From Engraulis encrasicolus (lineage: Eukaryota; Chordata; Actinopteri; Clupeiformes; Engraulidae): DNA of 64,000 nt. The notes under the pieces are model-generated. The model was not told the origin of the DNA. It saw nothing but the letters and a program-made list of their open reading frames with translations, and ran no database searches. The position numbers and the translations under genes are program-made. Shown one piece after another: positions 10,336 through 22,117 of this stretch. Where the stretch lies: NCBI RefSeq assembly GCF_034702125.1, contig NC_085865.1, positions 27,847,914 to 27,911,913 of the forward strand, given 5' to 3'. Each line of letters opens with the position of its first letter. The stretch's first letter is position 1.

Positions 10336-11461
10336 AGTGTGGTGGGGCAGATTTATAGACGATGTCATAATATTCTTCTCTGGGTCAGAGGAAGAACTCC
10401 TCAATTTCCATGCCTATGTGAACAGATTAAATGAGAACTTAAAGTTAAGTCTGGAATACAACACAAAAGTGATCAACTTCCTGGATCTCCAGATATCCAA
10501 AGACAATGAAGGCTTTTTACACACTTCCATCTTCAGAAAGTCAACAGACCGCAATACTGTATTGCACGCCAACAGCTTTCACCCTCCCTGGCTCATTGAA
10601 AACATCCCCTATGGCCAGATTCAGAGACTAAAGCGCATATGTGACTCTGAAGATGATTTCCAGGTTCAGTCTGTTGACATGCAGAAGCGCTTTAATCAGA
10701 GGGGCTATCAGACTCAAACTCTCACCCAGGCTCATAACAGAGCACAGTCACTGGAGAGGAAGAATCTGCTGAGTCCAAAATCAAAAGAAGACCAAACACA
10801 AAAACCCTACTTTGTCACACGCTATAGCAAAGAGGCAGTTCAGATCAAACACATAATCAAGAAGAATTGGAACATTATTGAATGTGACCCCACCTTAAGA
10901 GAAATATTCACAGAGCCACCAGGAATCAGCTTCAGAAGGGCCCCCACAATTAAAGATAAACTTGTAAGGAGTCACCTTCCTGCTGAGAGAAAAGACACTT
11001 GGCTTTGTCGACCAAAGGGCAACTATCCCTGTGGTAATTGCAATTACTGTGAAAATATGGTGAAAACAAACATCTTTACAGATGTATTCAGCAACAAGAC
11101 ATATCCCATTAACAGTTTCATAAATTGCAATACCACACATGTAATATATAGACTGGAATGCCCTTGTGGCTGTTTTTATGTGGGACTCACAAAAAGGAGA
11201 TTCAGAGACCGAGTGTCTGAGCATAGATATGCAATCAGAGTAGGGAACATGAACTACCCTATGGCCAGACACTATAAAGACGCACATCATGGACGGGACA
11301 CAAGTCTACGTGCAGTGGGCATTGAGGCTGTGTGCCTAGATGCCAGAGGTGGAGACAAAATCAAGCGCCTCAAACAAAGAGAAATGTTCTGGATTGATCA
11401 ACTGAAGGCCACAGAATATCCCGGTCTAAACGAAGACTTTGACCTATCTCCTTTTTTATAA
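10324..11461 (+). pseudogene. 5'-truncated PLE RT/endonuclease in inverted arm
   Basis: The frame resumes at FKDCIVWWGRFIDDVIIFF and reads to the normal stop without a break. It contains the catalytic RT box and the whole GIY-YIG domain but not the N-terminal half of RT. An ATG at 10244 lies in frame upstream: the first 26 codons come from the antisense of the PLE 5' coding end, giving a chimeric 405-residue frame. It is probably a by-product of the inverted pseudo-LTR arrangement, though it could in principle express an endonuclease-only protein. Confidence 0.8.
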
Positions 11462-11863
11462 ATGTTTTTGATTGTTGTAAATGTTACTGATAATATAATC
11501 ATGAGAGATGTTTGCTTCACGCAACATTTTTTGACATTGATATATGGAGTAGCCTACATCTAGTGATCCTATGCAGTATTTAGTTAAATATTGATTACTT
11601 TTATTCGCCAAGCTAATTACCCTTTATCTATCTATGTCTTTCTAGTGAATCCTCTGTTCCAGGATAGTGCATGTATCTTGTTTACAGCTATATGATGATC
11701 CTGATGTTTTTAACTTATAGAAACAAATCTGCCATGTTGCTATACAAGATGGTTAGTCTCAGCACTGCCCCTTGTGGCTTGGAGTAGACCTAGTGGCTCT
11801 CATGGCCCAGGATACTGCACCTGAGGACACTCATATAATTAGATGGCTGTTTGTTTCTCTTAC

Positions 11864-11903
11864 ACACCCTGATGAAGGCCACAGCGCCGAAACGCGTTGG
11901 TGT
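11864..11903 (+). ncRNA. Hammerhead-ribozyme-like motif, PLE right end
   Basis: ACACC, CTGATGA, stem II hairpin AGGC..GCC, GAAAC, GC, GTT and GGTGT appear in the order of a type I hammerhead, with stem I ACACC/GGTGT perfectly paired. The predicted cut is after the GTT at 11898. An AATAAA lies about 20 nt downstream. It mirrors the minus-strand motif at 1880-1919. Confidence 0.78.
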
Positions 11904-12243
11904 TTTTTAATGCATTTGCCCCTTAAATAAAGTTTGTTTTTTTACTACATTAACCAACTGAAGTGCCTGGACCAAGGATTTTTTTTCCTTTTGTCTTTTT
12001 TGAAACATTGAACCCCTTCCAAGAGCACCAGTTGGTTTTGAGGGACACTTGAAGCGCTCTACCAACTCTTTTGCTGAATCATTTACCTTTATTGCCATGC
12101 CAACCACCTCCAGTGTGGAAAGAATTGATGGTGAATTCCTTTTGCCAAGCGTGTCAGAGGTGTCCATCACCCGCAGAGCTGTTTAAAGAGGATTGTTTAT
12201 CAGAACCCTTGCAGTTCATTACAGAAATGGTCATGGAGAGCAA

Positions 12244-12245
12244 AC

Positions 12246-12289
<44 letters not shown>

Positions 12290-12326
12290 GCGCAGACACA
12301 CACACACAAGCACACGCACACACACA
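12244..12326 (+). repeat. CA microsatellite
   Basis: Imperfect CA repeat with CGCG and AAG interruptions. Confidence 0.95.
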
Positions 12327-12518
12327 GGGAGAGGGAAAGAGAAGGCTCTCTAGGGAGTCTGGCTATGCCTGTAAGAGTAATCCCCTGCCAAGTTAGGCCT
12401 CATCAGCTGTTTACAGAATTTTCCTCTGATTGCACCAATTACTCCTTAGAGTGAGTAATTACATGTTAGTTCTAATGCATGTGTGCATGTGGGTCGCTGT
12501 GCGAGTCTGTGTGAGAGA

Positions 12519-12519
<1 letters not shown>

Positions 12520-12607
<88 letters not shown>
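12520..12607 (+). repeat. TG microsatellite
   Basis: Nearly pure TG array of about 44 units, followed by a GA-rich stretch. Confidence 0.95.
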
Positions 12608-12609
<2 letters not shown>

Positions 12610-13334
12610 CAAGCAAGAGATAGAGAGACAGAGAGCGAGAGAGACTGTGTGTCTGTGGATGTGCATGCATGTGTGTCTGTGTGATTGTGTATTGAAGAAT
12701 GAAAGCTTCCATGTGAAAAACCTTAAATGTATGCACTTAGACTTCTAATCAAACACAGCCCAATGCACATGTTCCAGATGTTTTGTGTTTCTCGAACATC
12801 TTTGGAAAGCAGAGTTGATCATGTAGCATTATTGGTAATTTTAGCAAGCAGCAGCCATCAAATCTCATGTGCATGTAGAAACAGGCAAACCTTTTAATGT
12901 CTCAAACCATCTCCAACCCTCACATTTCTGTCGTGCTCATTACAGCAAACTGACATGATCAGGATACAATGGCTTATTATACTATAAGTTATTGTAGTAT
13001 ATTAAAATCAGTAGTATATAGTAGACGTGTCTTTGTATAAATAAAGAAAAGTCACCAGTCACCTCTTTATAATTCTTTTGTGATATTTCAATATTTCAAA
13101 ACAGGAAGTAAAGTGAAAGTAACAAGCAGTTCCATCTTCCCGGTCTTGCAGACTTGGGCAGGGCTTTTTTCCAAATGTAGGCATGGGCCTTGACCAATTT
13201 GTTACAGTCCTTTCCACAATAAACCACATTTGTATTGCCTTTTGTATGCTGCAGAGGCTATTACACCACATGTTCTTTTAGTTATGCGTATGTGTATTTA
13301 AGCAGGTACCTTTGCTGCTTCCATATTTTCTATA

Positions 13335-13338
<4 letters not shown>

Positions 13339-13386
<48 letters not shown>
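13339..13386 (+). repeat. TC microsatellite
   Basis: Pure TC array of about 24 units. Confidence 0.95.
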
Positions 13387-13388
<2 letters not shown>

Positions 13389-14773
13389 CCCTTGGTGTGC
13401 AGATCTGCATATGCGTATTTGCAGAGATGATATAGCTGTTTCTCCTGTCTCGATGTGCAAATGTTAGTGTGTTTAATACCAAATGGATTTTACATTCTTT
13501 GCAAATGTCAGTCGGTAAGGGCCCACAAGGTCATTAACCTTTTCTGGTAGGCCTATTGAATGTTTGACTTAATATACATGAAATGGTTTCCCAAAAGAAC
13601 ACATTCTTCTCATCTCTACCAGCAATTATCAGTGAGTGTCCGATCCAAAAGGTTGAATACTGAAAAATATACTTATTAGCTCCAAAAGCATTAACATGTA
13701 GGCTACAGTAAATGATTTACTACTTGCACTCCATGCTCTATAATGTTATGCATTTATTAATGGTATTCTTTATTTATTTATTATGAAGTCCATTGCTTGT
13801 CTGACACCAGTGCCAGGATTGCTAATGCTATTTTTATTTTTATTTTTATTTTTATTTTTTTATGATTTCACCCCCCTTATGGGGGACCTAGGCCCATGTT
13901 TTCTTTCTTTTTGTCTTTCGTTTTCTTCTATTTGTTTGTCTGTCTTTCTGTCTGTTTGTCTGCCAGGAGGACTGTCTGTCTCTAAGTGCATTTCTAGTTT
14001 TGTATATTTCTTACAGAATGAACACCCAGTTGCCTTTTACTTTTGTAAAGAGTGGAGCGTGATATAAAACTTAGTTTGAAACGTTGCTGTAGGACTATAC
14101 CCTGGACTGTAGGACCAATTGGGTTTTTTTTATTTTCAATAAGAATTGTTTACTAGAAAGACATTTTGAACTGATTAGGATTAGTACACAATATCAAATA
14201 ATTTGTTGGAGTTATAGCTTGATAAGAAAGAAACACAAAGACTGGATATAGCAGGGGAATGTACAGTATATGTAACAGACACTCCCGTCTCTCCAAGACA
14301 AATAATAGCTGATATTACTGTGAAATTTCCCATGCCACCTTGCCTAATTGATGTGGGCTATTTCTGTCATCGACTGAGGTCTGGAGAGAAAATGAGCTGC
14401 ATAGATGAAGGCACCTTCAAGGCATTGCTTCTCATTATGACGGCCAATGCTGACAGTCACCCATTTCATCCCACTGTTTCTCCCTAGCAATCAGCACACC
14501 ACACCACACTGTCGCAACCATGACAACTCTGTTAATTAATTACGGGGATTTGAGCAAACCTGTTGTCTGAGGAAGGATGATGAATTCTGACATACTGCAC
14601 ACAGTATGTTTCTTATTGTCGCCCATTGCGAAAGTCACAATAATGAAAGTGATATAGAATGTTTGAATAAAATCTAAAATATAATGTCTTGATCCCTCCT
14701 TCCCCTTAATTACTTACATTGTGTTATTCTGGTCTTAATTGCTTTTTTGGTAAATGTCAGTCTCGTCAGTATT

Positions 14774-14775
<2 letters not shown>

Positions 14776-14835
<60 letters not shown>

Positions 14836-14846
14836 GTGTGTGTGTG
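14776..14846 (+). repeat. TG microsatellite
   Basis: TG array with a few CG interruptions near the 3' side. Confidence 0.95.
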
Positions 14847-17319
14847 CGTGCGAGTATGTGCGTGTGCACATGTGAGCTAGCCAGGCCGTGCCCTCCTAGT
14901 GACGCAATAGCTTCGGCGTTGCTACCAGTTAGGTCAAGAGCAAATGCAAGTACTTTCGAAGTTCCTGCAAATACGGGAACTCTTTCGCACTTTGTTGGGA
15001 AGCAAACAATCATTACCAAACCAAGGGAGGCCATTTGGGAAATGCCGTTTGGGAAATGTTAATTGTTATGCTCTTGGTCAGACCAAGTCTCGAAGAGATT
15101 TGAAAGTCGATGATGATCAGGCTACATGTGTGCATGCTTGTGTGCAGTGGGATAGAGTGATATCCCTAATGGCACAGAACATCCTCTTGCAACTCTTCGT
15201 ACAACTGTCCTTGTCTGACTGCTCCAATACTCAATTAATGTGTAAGGAGTGGTAATGTAGTTCTAACAACTTAGACAATAATAGTACAGCACACAAAGTA
15301 AGGTGACCCCTAAGAAATCTAAACAAAATATTGGCGCTATATTAGACTTGATGTCTTGGCATTCATTTAGAAGAAGAGAGAAAGACACAATGACAAAATG
15401 GCATTCCCTTTGAAACAGACACCACACTTTGAACACATTTAGTATAGGCTAACTGAAAACAAGTTTTGCATCAAAGTAGGCCTACTTGCTGGAAATTTCA
15501 CCCCGGATAAACAGTTGTGAACCACAGAACAAAATAAATGCATGTTAAGTGTGATGATGTCCAAGTGTTTTTTTTTGTGTGCTTTTGCTTTGTTTTGTAT
15601 GCGTCACACTAGATGTACCATGACATGCCTCAACAATTTATAAAATTTATATCTGAGAGAAAGAGACAGAGCAACAATATAATACAAGATAGTGGGACAA
15701 AGAGCTAAGTATACAGTAGGCCTATGCACAATTAAAATGTTATATCATCAGCGTTTGCATAGAGAGCGATAGCTGATTATGAGCAAAGTACATGGCTCAT
15801 TCATATGGTTTCATTATGGTTTCTTGTTTACATAATAAATGTTAAATGCCATCACACTTTGTCTATAATTGATGTCACGCGCACGCTCTTCTTGCGACTA
15901 CATCTTGAATTGTAAAGATGGATTAGAATGCTGTGAAATCGCATAATTAAATCTATGTATTATGCTATTGTCAGCATATCAAATATTGAGAATGTGTGTA
16001 TAAGATTAACATCCAATGTTACAGATAGGCAGACAGGTTCTACAGAGCTGGTGCATGGATGTCCACCCACTGTATAGAGAGGGAAATACCTGATGATGGA
16101 AGGAATGAGAAAGAGAGAGAAAGGCTTTCTCAGAAAGCGATAGAGAAAGGAAGAGGTTTTCTGATATATAAGCCCCCAAATGTCTCTGTGGTCAGCAGGT
16201 TGGACATACTGAGAGCCACTGAGAGGGCTGATTTGGCCCAAAGGATGCTGGGAAGCCACAAGAGCAGGGTCAAGCCCAGCACAGAGAGGAGTGATTATGG
16301 GCTGCAGATTTAGCACACTGGGGTTAAAGAGAGTCTCTCCACAGGGAGAGGGGACCAGACCTGCAAACACAGATACAAGAGAAACCCCAAGATTCTGATT
16401 ATGTTGTGTACTCAGGTGTGTGTGAGTGTGGAGGGGTGAAGGAGGAGATGGGTTGTAGGTTTTTGGGATGATGACTGAATCTGATGGGATGGTCAGGACC
16501 AGGCTACCCTGCTCCATCATCTCTCTTGCTATAGGCTATGTTTAGTTCTGCTGTGTGTGCTGGGTTAACCCCTTCTTTATTCTACACAGTCACGCCTGCA
16601 CATACTGATACCATTTAATTTCGTATTCATGGTCTGAAGGTTGTTTGATGAGGAAATTTTTCGGAAAAATCAGGATAAGTTGTTGAACAAACATGTCTGA
16701 CGTCTATCTTTGGTGACGTAGGACCGTTTAACAGACATGTCTGACAGAACATCCTACCCGTAGGATATAATTACAATGTAGGACCCTTTGTCAGAACACC
16801 GGCCAAATCCTACCGCTCAACATTGCTCCACAGAAAACAGTTACCAGACGTAGTGCGGACCCAAGTCTCTTGACGGAAGTATAGGATGGTGCATGAGGCT
16901 AGATGGAGGGGGCTTGTAGAAGCGTCATGAAGTAGACACAATGTGATATGTGTAACATTTGTGAGCAGCATTCCCCTTAATTCCTCCACCTGTACACATT
17001 CTGTTGCTGAAATATCAATGACAACAATAAAAAAATGCATGCTTTGCCATCAATGAAATAACAAATTCAAACACATGGTTCAGTTGACATGCTGCCTGTC
17101 ACAAACATTACTATAATACAGAGGTACAGATAACCACCATCTGTCTAATACCTGCTCCCAGCTTGTAAGCTATAACGTGGAAATAGACAGGCTGGTGCAA
17201 CATGAAACACATTATAAGATGGAAATATGTCTTGTAACTCAGTATTCAAAATGTATTGTGAAACAGAAGTGATGGAAAAAAAAGACTTGTTGGCCTCATG
17301 GAATTTGTATTTATATTTA
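14847..17319. other. No recognisable gene
   Basis: About 2.5 kb without a supported gene. A frame of 186 codons on the minus strand (15960-16520) has low-complexity composition and no family motif. No TIR pair or RNA gene was recognised. Confidence 0.55.
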
Positions 17320-17821
17320 TACAGTCCCAGGAAAACGTTTGTACACCCTTTGAAATTTCTTACCTTTCTGTCAAAATTGGTGATAAAACATGGTCTGATC
17401 TTCCCGGAAATCACAAGAAGGAACAACCAGAGTCTGCTTTAACTAATTCAACCCAAACATTTACAAGTTTTCATATTTTCATTGGCCATAAGATGTAAAC
17501 ATTCTCAGGACAGCAAGGCATAAGTAAGTACACCCTTGCATTCAACAGATTTTAACCCTCAGTTAGTCGCAATAACCTCAACCAGATGTTTCCTGTAGTT
17601 GCAGATCAGATTAACAAAACAATCTGGATGTATCTGGTCTCCCTCTTCTTTAGAAAACTACCTCTCGTCAGCAAGGTTTGTGGGATGTCTGGAGTGCATA
17701 GCTTTCTTGACTTCATGCCATATAATCTCAATTGTTTTTTGTCAGGGCTTTGACTGGGCTATTCCAGAATGTGTATTTCATTATTATGAAGCCATTCTAA
17801 AGTCGATTTGCTTCTAAAGTA

Positions 17822-18053
17822 TGGGTTGTTGTCACATTTCAGCACCCATCCTCTTGTGTGCTTCAACTGTGTGACAGACTACCTCACTTTTTTCCTGTAA
17901 AATATCTCGATAAACTTCTGAGTTCATTGTTCCACTGATAATAGCAAACTGAGGCAGCAAGGTAGGCGCATATAATGATGCTCCCGCCACCATACTCAAA
18001 GGTGGAGATGATGTTTTGGTGAAGGTGTGGTTCTCCAGTTCTCCTCCAAACAT
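17822..18053 (-). pseudogene. Tc1-type transposase remnant
   Basis: The minus-strand frame reads a fragment with SLYAPTLLPQFAIISGTMNS and EVYRDILQEK, corresponding to the middle of Tc1 DDE transposases. It is only 73 codons and lacks the N-terminal HTH and most of the catalytic triad. The mirror copy on the plus strand near 18260-18720 is broken by several stops. Confidence 0.65.
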
Positions 18054-18738
18054 GACATTGTGTGTTCCCCTGAACGATTCAACTTTGGTTTCAACGTTGG
18101 TCTACAGAATATTTTGCAGTAATTCTATGAAGCATATAAATGCTTTTTCGCAAACCTCAAAGGTGCAGCAATATTTTTTGGGACAGAAACCCCATTAATT
18201 TTAGATTGGCAGAATGAATCCCATTTTTAGCTATTCTTGGTTACATCTCCTCTTCTGAGTATGGGGGCGGGAGCATCATTATATGCGGCTACCTTGCTGC
18301 CTCAGGCCCTTGACAGTTTGCTATTATCAATGGAACAATGAACTCAACTTTATTGTGATATTTTACAGAAAAAACGTGAAGAAGTCTGTCACACAGTTGA
18401 AGCACACAAGAGTATGGGTCCTGAAATGTGACAACAACCCATACTTAAGAAGCAAATCGACTTTAGAATGGCTTCATAATAATGAAATACACATTCTGAA
18501 ATAGCCCAGTCAAAGCCCTGACAAAAAACAATTGAGATTATATGGCATGAAGTCAAGAAAGCTGTGCACTCCAGACATCCCACAAACCTTGCTGACGAGA
18601 GGCAGTTCTCTAAAGAAGAGGGAGACAAGATACAAACAGATTGTTTTGTTAATCTGATCTGCAACTACAGGACAAGTCTGGTTGATGATATTGCAACTAA
18701 CTGAGGGTTAAAACCTACTTAATGCAAGGGTGTACTTA

Positions 18739-19829
18739 CCGTAAATCCTCTAATATTGGCCGGGGCCTGTATTTACTCAAGTGCATCTTGGACCAGGCCA
18801 TAATTGGAAGGAGGCCAGAATTAGAGACAGGCCAATATTCCTATTTAAGCAAAACAGACTACCAATGGAATGAATAAAACCATGTGTCTACCGTATTTTG
18901 AACCAATAAAATACTTGGTTCATTTACTGAAAAAGTAGGCTACAGTTACCATAATAGTTACGGTATGGTGCGAATGACTAGGAGACCATCGTCGGTCCAT
19001 TTTTTACTCACGAGGCGTGTGTCCCTTCCTCCTCTGTTTGTCTTTCCCCCGTTCTCGCCTTGAGTTTATGGACACGACATGCGGCAACAACATTGACATT
19101 GACGGTCGTATTCCAATATCTGCGGCTCACTCCCTATTTTACTCCACTTCGCAAGGCAACCTGTTTCTTGCTGCAGCCAAATGTCGGGGAAATATACATG
19201 CAATTTCTGTCTCCGGTCCGTAGCCTGAAGCAATCTCTATGTGTGAAGCGTACGTTACTGAAATATGAAGGTTAAGCGAGGTAGCCATATTATTGTCTAA
19301 TACTGTAGCGTGCCTTCTATTTTCCTCCACTGGCAACGCATAGTAAAAGTTTGACAGCCAAATGCATTTACGACGAGGGCTCTCACAACTTTGCAACCAA
19401 GGCAAAATCTCTTTCTGTATGGGCGCGCTCTGCCTCTGGCTGTATTCCGGGCTCGTGTTGTTGCTATAGGTTACCCACGCGTCTTCAGGAAAGCTGACCG
19501 AAGCGGTCGCTCTCACACAGCTGATATTAACACACTGCTCACATGTAATAACTAGTCTTTGGCGTGTGCACCGTTTGTTTTATAGTAGCAAATGAGTCCT
19601 TTTTCGGAGTGAGGAACTATGTCTAATGTTAACCAGCTTAATGATTACAGTTGTGGATTTTGAGAACAACATGAGATATTCGGTAAACGGAAAATAAATC
19701 ATTGATTCTATTTTTAGACCCGGCCTGTACAAGAGACCGGCCCCAATTTACATCCGCCGACCGCGAGACCGGCCAATATTAGAATCCCGGCCAGTAATGG
19801 AATACAGGCCACAATTAGAGGATTTACGG
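18739..19829. mobile_element. Nested TA-flanked element with CCGTAAATCCTC ends
   Basis: The ends are CCGTAAATCCTCTAAT and its complement, flanked by TA (18737-18738, 19830-19831). Removing the 1091-bp element restores the Tc1 sequence gtacttacttatg seen in the other arm. Subterminal motifs GGCCGG/GGCCTGT are repeated near both ends. The centre (about 18990-19250) is related to 40340-40590. No transposase is recognised. Confidence 0.8.
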
Positions 19830-20036
19830 TACTTATGCCCTGCTCTCATGTGAATGTTAAGGCCTTATGACCAATAAAAATATGATAACATGTAAATGTT
19901 TGGGTGGAATTAATTAAAGCAGACTCTGATTGTTCCTTCTTGAGATTTCCAGGAAGATCAGACCATGTTTTATGATCAATTTTGACAGAAATGTAAGAAA
20001 TGTCAAAGGGTGTACAAACTTTTTCCTGGGACTGTA

Positions 20037-20856
20037 TACACATAACATACAATTTATTTCATTTCAGTTATACACGTTAGGATCATCATTGGACTAAAAC
20101 GCACAATTGATCTGAGACTAAAAGCAAGACAAGTAGAGTGTAGACAAAGATGACCCTCTTCTTCATAGTTTCTTATATAAGTTTTATAGGGTATGGGGTG
20201 GTGGAAAAAAATCTGGAGTGCTTCTCACCCTTGTAAGTTGATACATCATAGACTTGGAAACTATTTTTTTTCTAAGGTTACTGAGATACATAGTATTGTA
20301 CTTACTGTCATCACAGTGCAATTCAAAAAGGGTACTGTGCACTGTGCTACACTGTTGTGTGTCCGATGTTACTCCAATGTGCTCCTGTGTGCTGTTGTGT
20401 CAGTGACTGAAGATGGGTCGATGTAATAAGCCTGGCAAATGAAACTGGGATTGCGAACAGACAGGCCAGGGGCCCTCGGGCAGGACCCTGGGCTCCCAGT
20501 AGACTTCAGAATCACTTCACTCAGCTCCCTGACAACCCAACCTCCATGCAAAGGGGAGATGAGAGGCAATGATTGGGAGTGGGGGTAAAAGCGGGATGGA
20601 AAAGGTGGCACATTCAATTTCTTACCCCCTCATAATCTTCTTCCTCTTCTTCTGCCCCCATCCTCTTCTTCACTCAGCTTCAAATTTCCCCCCAGAGAAC
20701 TGAGGCGAAATGAAATTCCGTTACAGCGACTCACCCCATCTCCATTTATCCAGAGTTCACACTGAGTTCTTTAGAAAGGGGACCCATTATCTCACCGGCA
20801 GGCGGTCAGGATATATGCAGATCCGATTCTGCTCTCTTCAGGGCTGATGTAGCATA
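20037..20856. other. No recognisable gene
   Basis: No supported coding region, RNA gene or repeat boundary. Confidence 0.55.
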
Positions 20857-20858
20857 TA

Positions 20859-21209
20859 GAGCCCGATTCGGACGGGACTTTTATTACCTATGAACCTCGG
20901 TAATTCGGAATAATTACAGGCAATGTCTGAGTTCTTAGTCCTGTGCGAATGTGCCATGTCCGCGATTTGTGGGGTAATAATTCCGCTGCGAATTACCTAC
21001 TGTATTTCGGCGAAACACAGACGTCCTGGGGTAATTTTACATAGGCGCGCCGTCTGCACTCCCTTGTAATGTCTGTGAATTGAGTAAATAGGCCTAACAG
21101 ACGTTTATTTATCCTGTCTGAATGCCCCCCGAAAAATCACGGAGGTCCAGGGGTAATTGCGAATTACCAGGGGTCCATAGGTAATATTTATCCCGTGCGA
21201 ATCAGGCTT
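20859..21209. mobile_element. MITE with about 30-bp TIRs and TA duplication
   Basis: GAGCCCGATTCGGACGGGA at the left is mirrored by the complement of TCCCGTGCGAATCAGGCTT at the right, each next to TA. Short GGTAATTCG-like motifs recur inside. There is no coding sequence. Confidence 0.65.
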
Positions 21210-22048
21210 TAGACAGACAGGCAGACAGGCCTGAAGCTGCATGGTATAGCATTCATGTTATGAGTTCTGAGATTTTGTTATACACCTTTTAGAGCTGAAA
21301 GAACATTTTCTGATGCAAGATGAGTTTCTTAGCTTTTAAATACAATTTCATATTTACTTAATGTTTTATGGGCTTCAGAGGCTGGGATATTTAGGTTTTT
21401 AAAGGCTGACAGTACCTTTTCCCAAAAATGGCATTTAGCAGGCATTTTTTGCAGCTGTTTCAGGCATCAATGGGTTAAGGGTGCAGGAAGACAGGAAGAC
21501 AGACCAGAGGTGGAGGACCGAACGAAGGAACATATGAGAAGAGGGAATCTTGTTCACCCATGCTTCAATATCAGAGGGAAAACAAAAAGACAAGTCAAAC
21601 TTTCCTCTGAATGAAAGGCAAAGGGCGAGAGATGATACAGATCAGTAGGCTGCTGTGATAATGTTTCTTATTTGATAACCAAAAATTTGAATTATGTATA
21701 AAAACATACACACATTTAGCATGTTACATATTGTACATTCAGGAAATGCTTTCCTTTATGAGCCATAATGTGTTCTTATATCTTGTTGATCAGTTATAAG
21801 CATATATTAAACATTTACATGCATGCTATAGATACTTCATAAGCCTATATATATGTTGTAATGTTGTAAAATGTAATTTTAGTCCCATTTTATTTTAATT
21901 TACTTATGTAAATAAAAACGTCATCACTGAGGGTCCGTGAAGTAATAATTCATATTGATTCGTGCTCAAATGATTGTGATCATGTAGCCTTTATGATGTG
22001 ATACCTGTTTGACCTTGTAAACTGAAGTACCCCCCACCCCCACCCCTG

Positions 22049-22117
<69 letters not shown>

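Larger units (their letters stand above)
10321..12004 (+). repeat. Inverted partial copy of the PLE (pseudo-LTR arm)
   Basis: The reverse complement of 8047-9192 is repeated at 10321-11461, with identical translation over the shared RT C-terminus and endonuclease. The homology continues through the 3' UTR to 12004, pairing with 7771-8046 and then 1779-2051. About 1.1 kb of single-copy PLE coding sequence (9193-10320) forms the loop. Confidence 0.9.
1781..12076 (-). mobile_element. Composite Penelope-like retroelement (PLE) insertion
   Basis: The whole block is bracketed by a 14-bp direct repeat, aatcatttaccttt, at 1767-1780 and 12077-12090, read as the target site duplication. Inside are a complete RT/GIY-YIG frame on the minus strand (8050-10335), its 3' region running to 1781 but interrupted by a 5.7-kb DNA element (2052-7770), and, upstream of the frame, an inverted copy of the 3' half (10321-12004). 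The last 72 bp (12005-12076) are outside the palindrome. Without the inner insertion the PLE is about 4.6 kb. Inverted or tandem partial copies (pseudo-LTRs) are known for PLEs, so the architecture fits the family. Outer arms 1779-2051 and 11732-12004 match closely, including hammerhead-like motifs. The reading frame has no visible break, so the insertion looks fairly young. Confidence 0.85.
12091..14775. other. Microsatellite-rich sequence, no gene
   Basis: Contains a CA array at about 12244-12326, a TG array at 12520-12607 and a TC array at 13339-13386, plus a short TTTTTA-type run near 13832-13860. Frames across these arrays are simple-sequence translations. No protein family or RNA gene was recognised. 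Confidence 0.7.
17322..20034. mobile_element. Palindromic decayed Tc1-like element
   Basis: The termini CAGTCCCAGGAAAACGTTTG and the complement of CAAACTTTTTCCTGGGACTG match, and TA lies on both sides (17320-17321, 20035-20036), as for Tc1/mariner. Both halves carry the same Tc1-type transposase 3' region in opposite orientation: minus strand in 17320-18050, plus strand in 18250-18720. Remnants include a GAS/GGS-type segment with SGTMNSEVYRDIL and, in the plus half, a decayed block resembling the SPDLNPIE region, with many stops. The element appears to be an inverted dimer of one transposon end region, interrupted on its right side by another element at 18739-19829. Confidence 0.82.

Noticed and set aside
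12430..12748. Overlapping frames on both strands
   Set aside because: They are translations of the TG microsatellite.
15960..16520. 186-codon minus-strand frame
   Set aside because: No family motif, biased composition and no splice or promoter context; overlaps a competing plus-strand frame.
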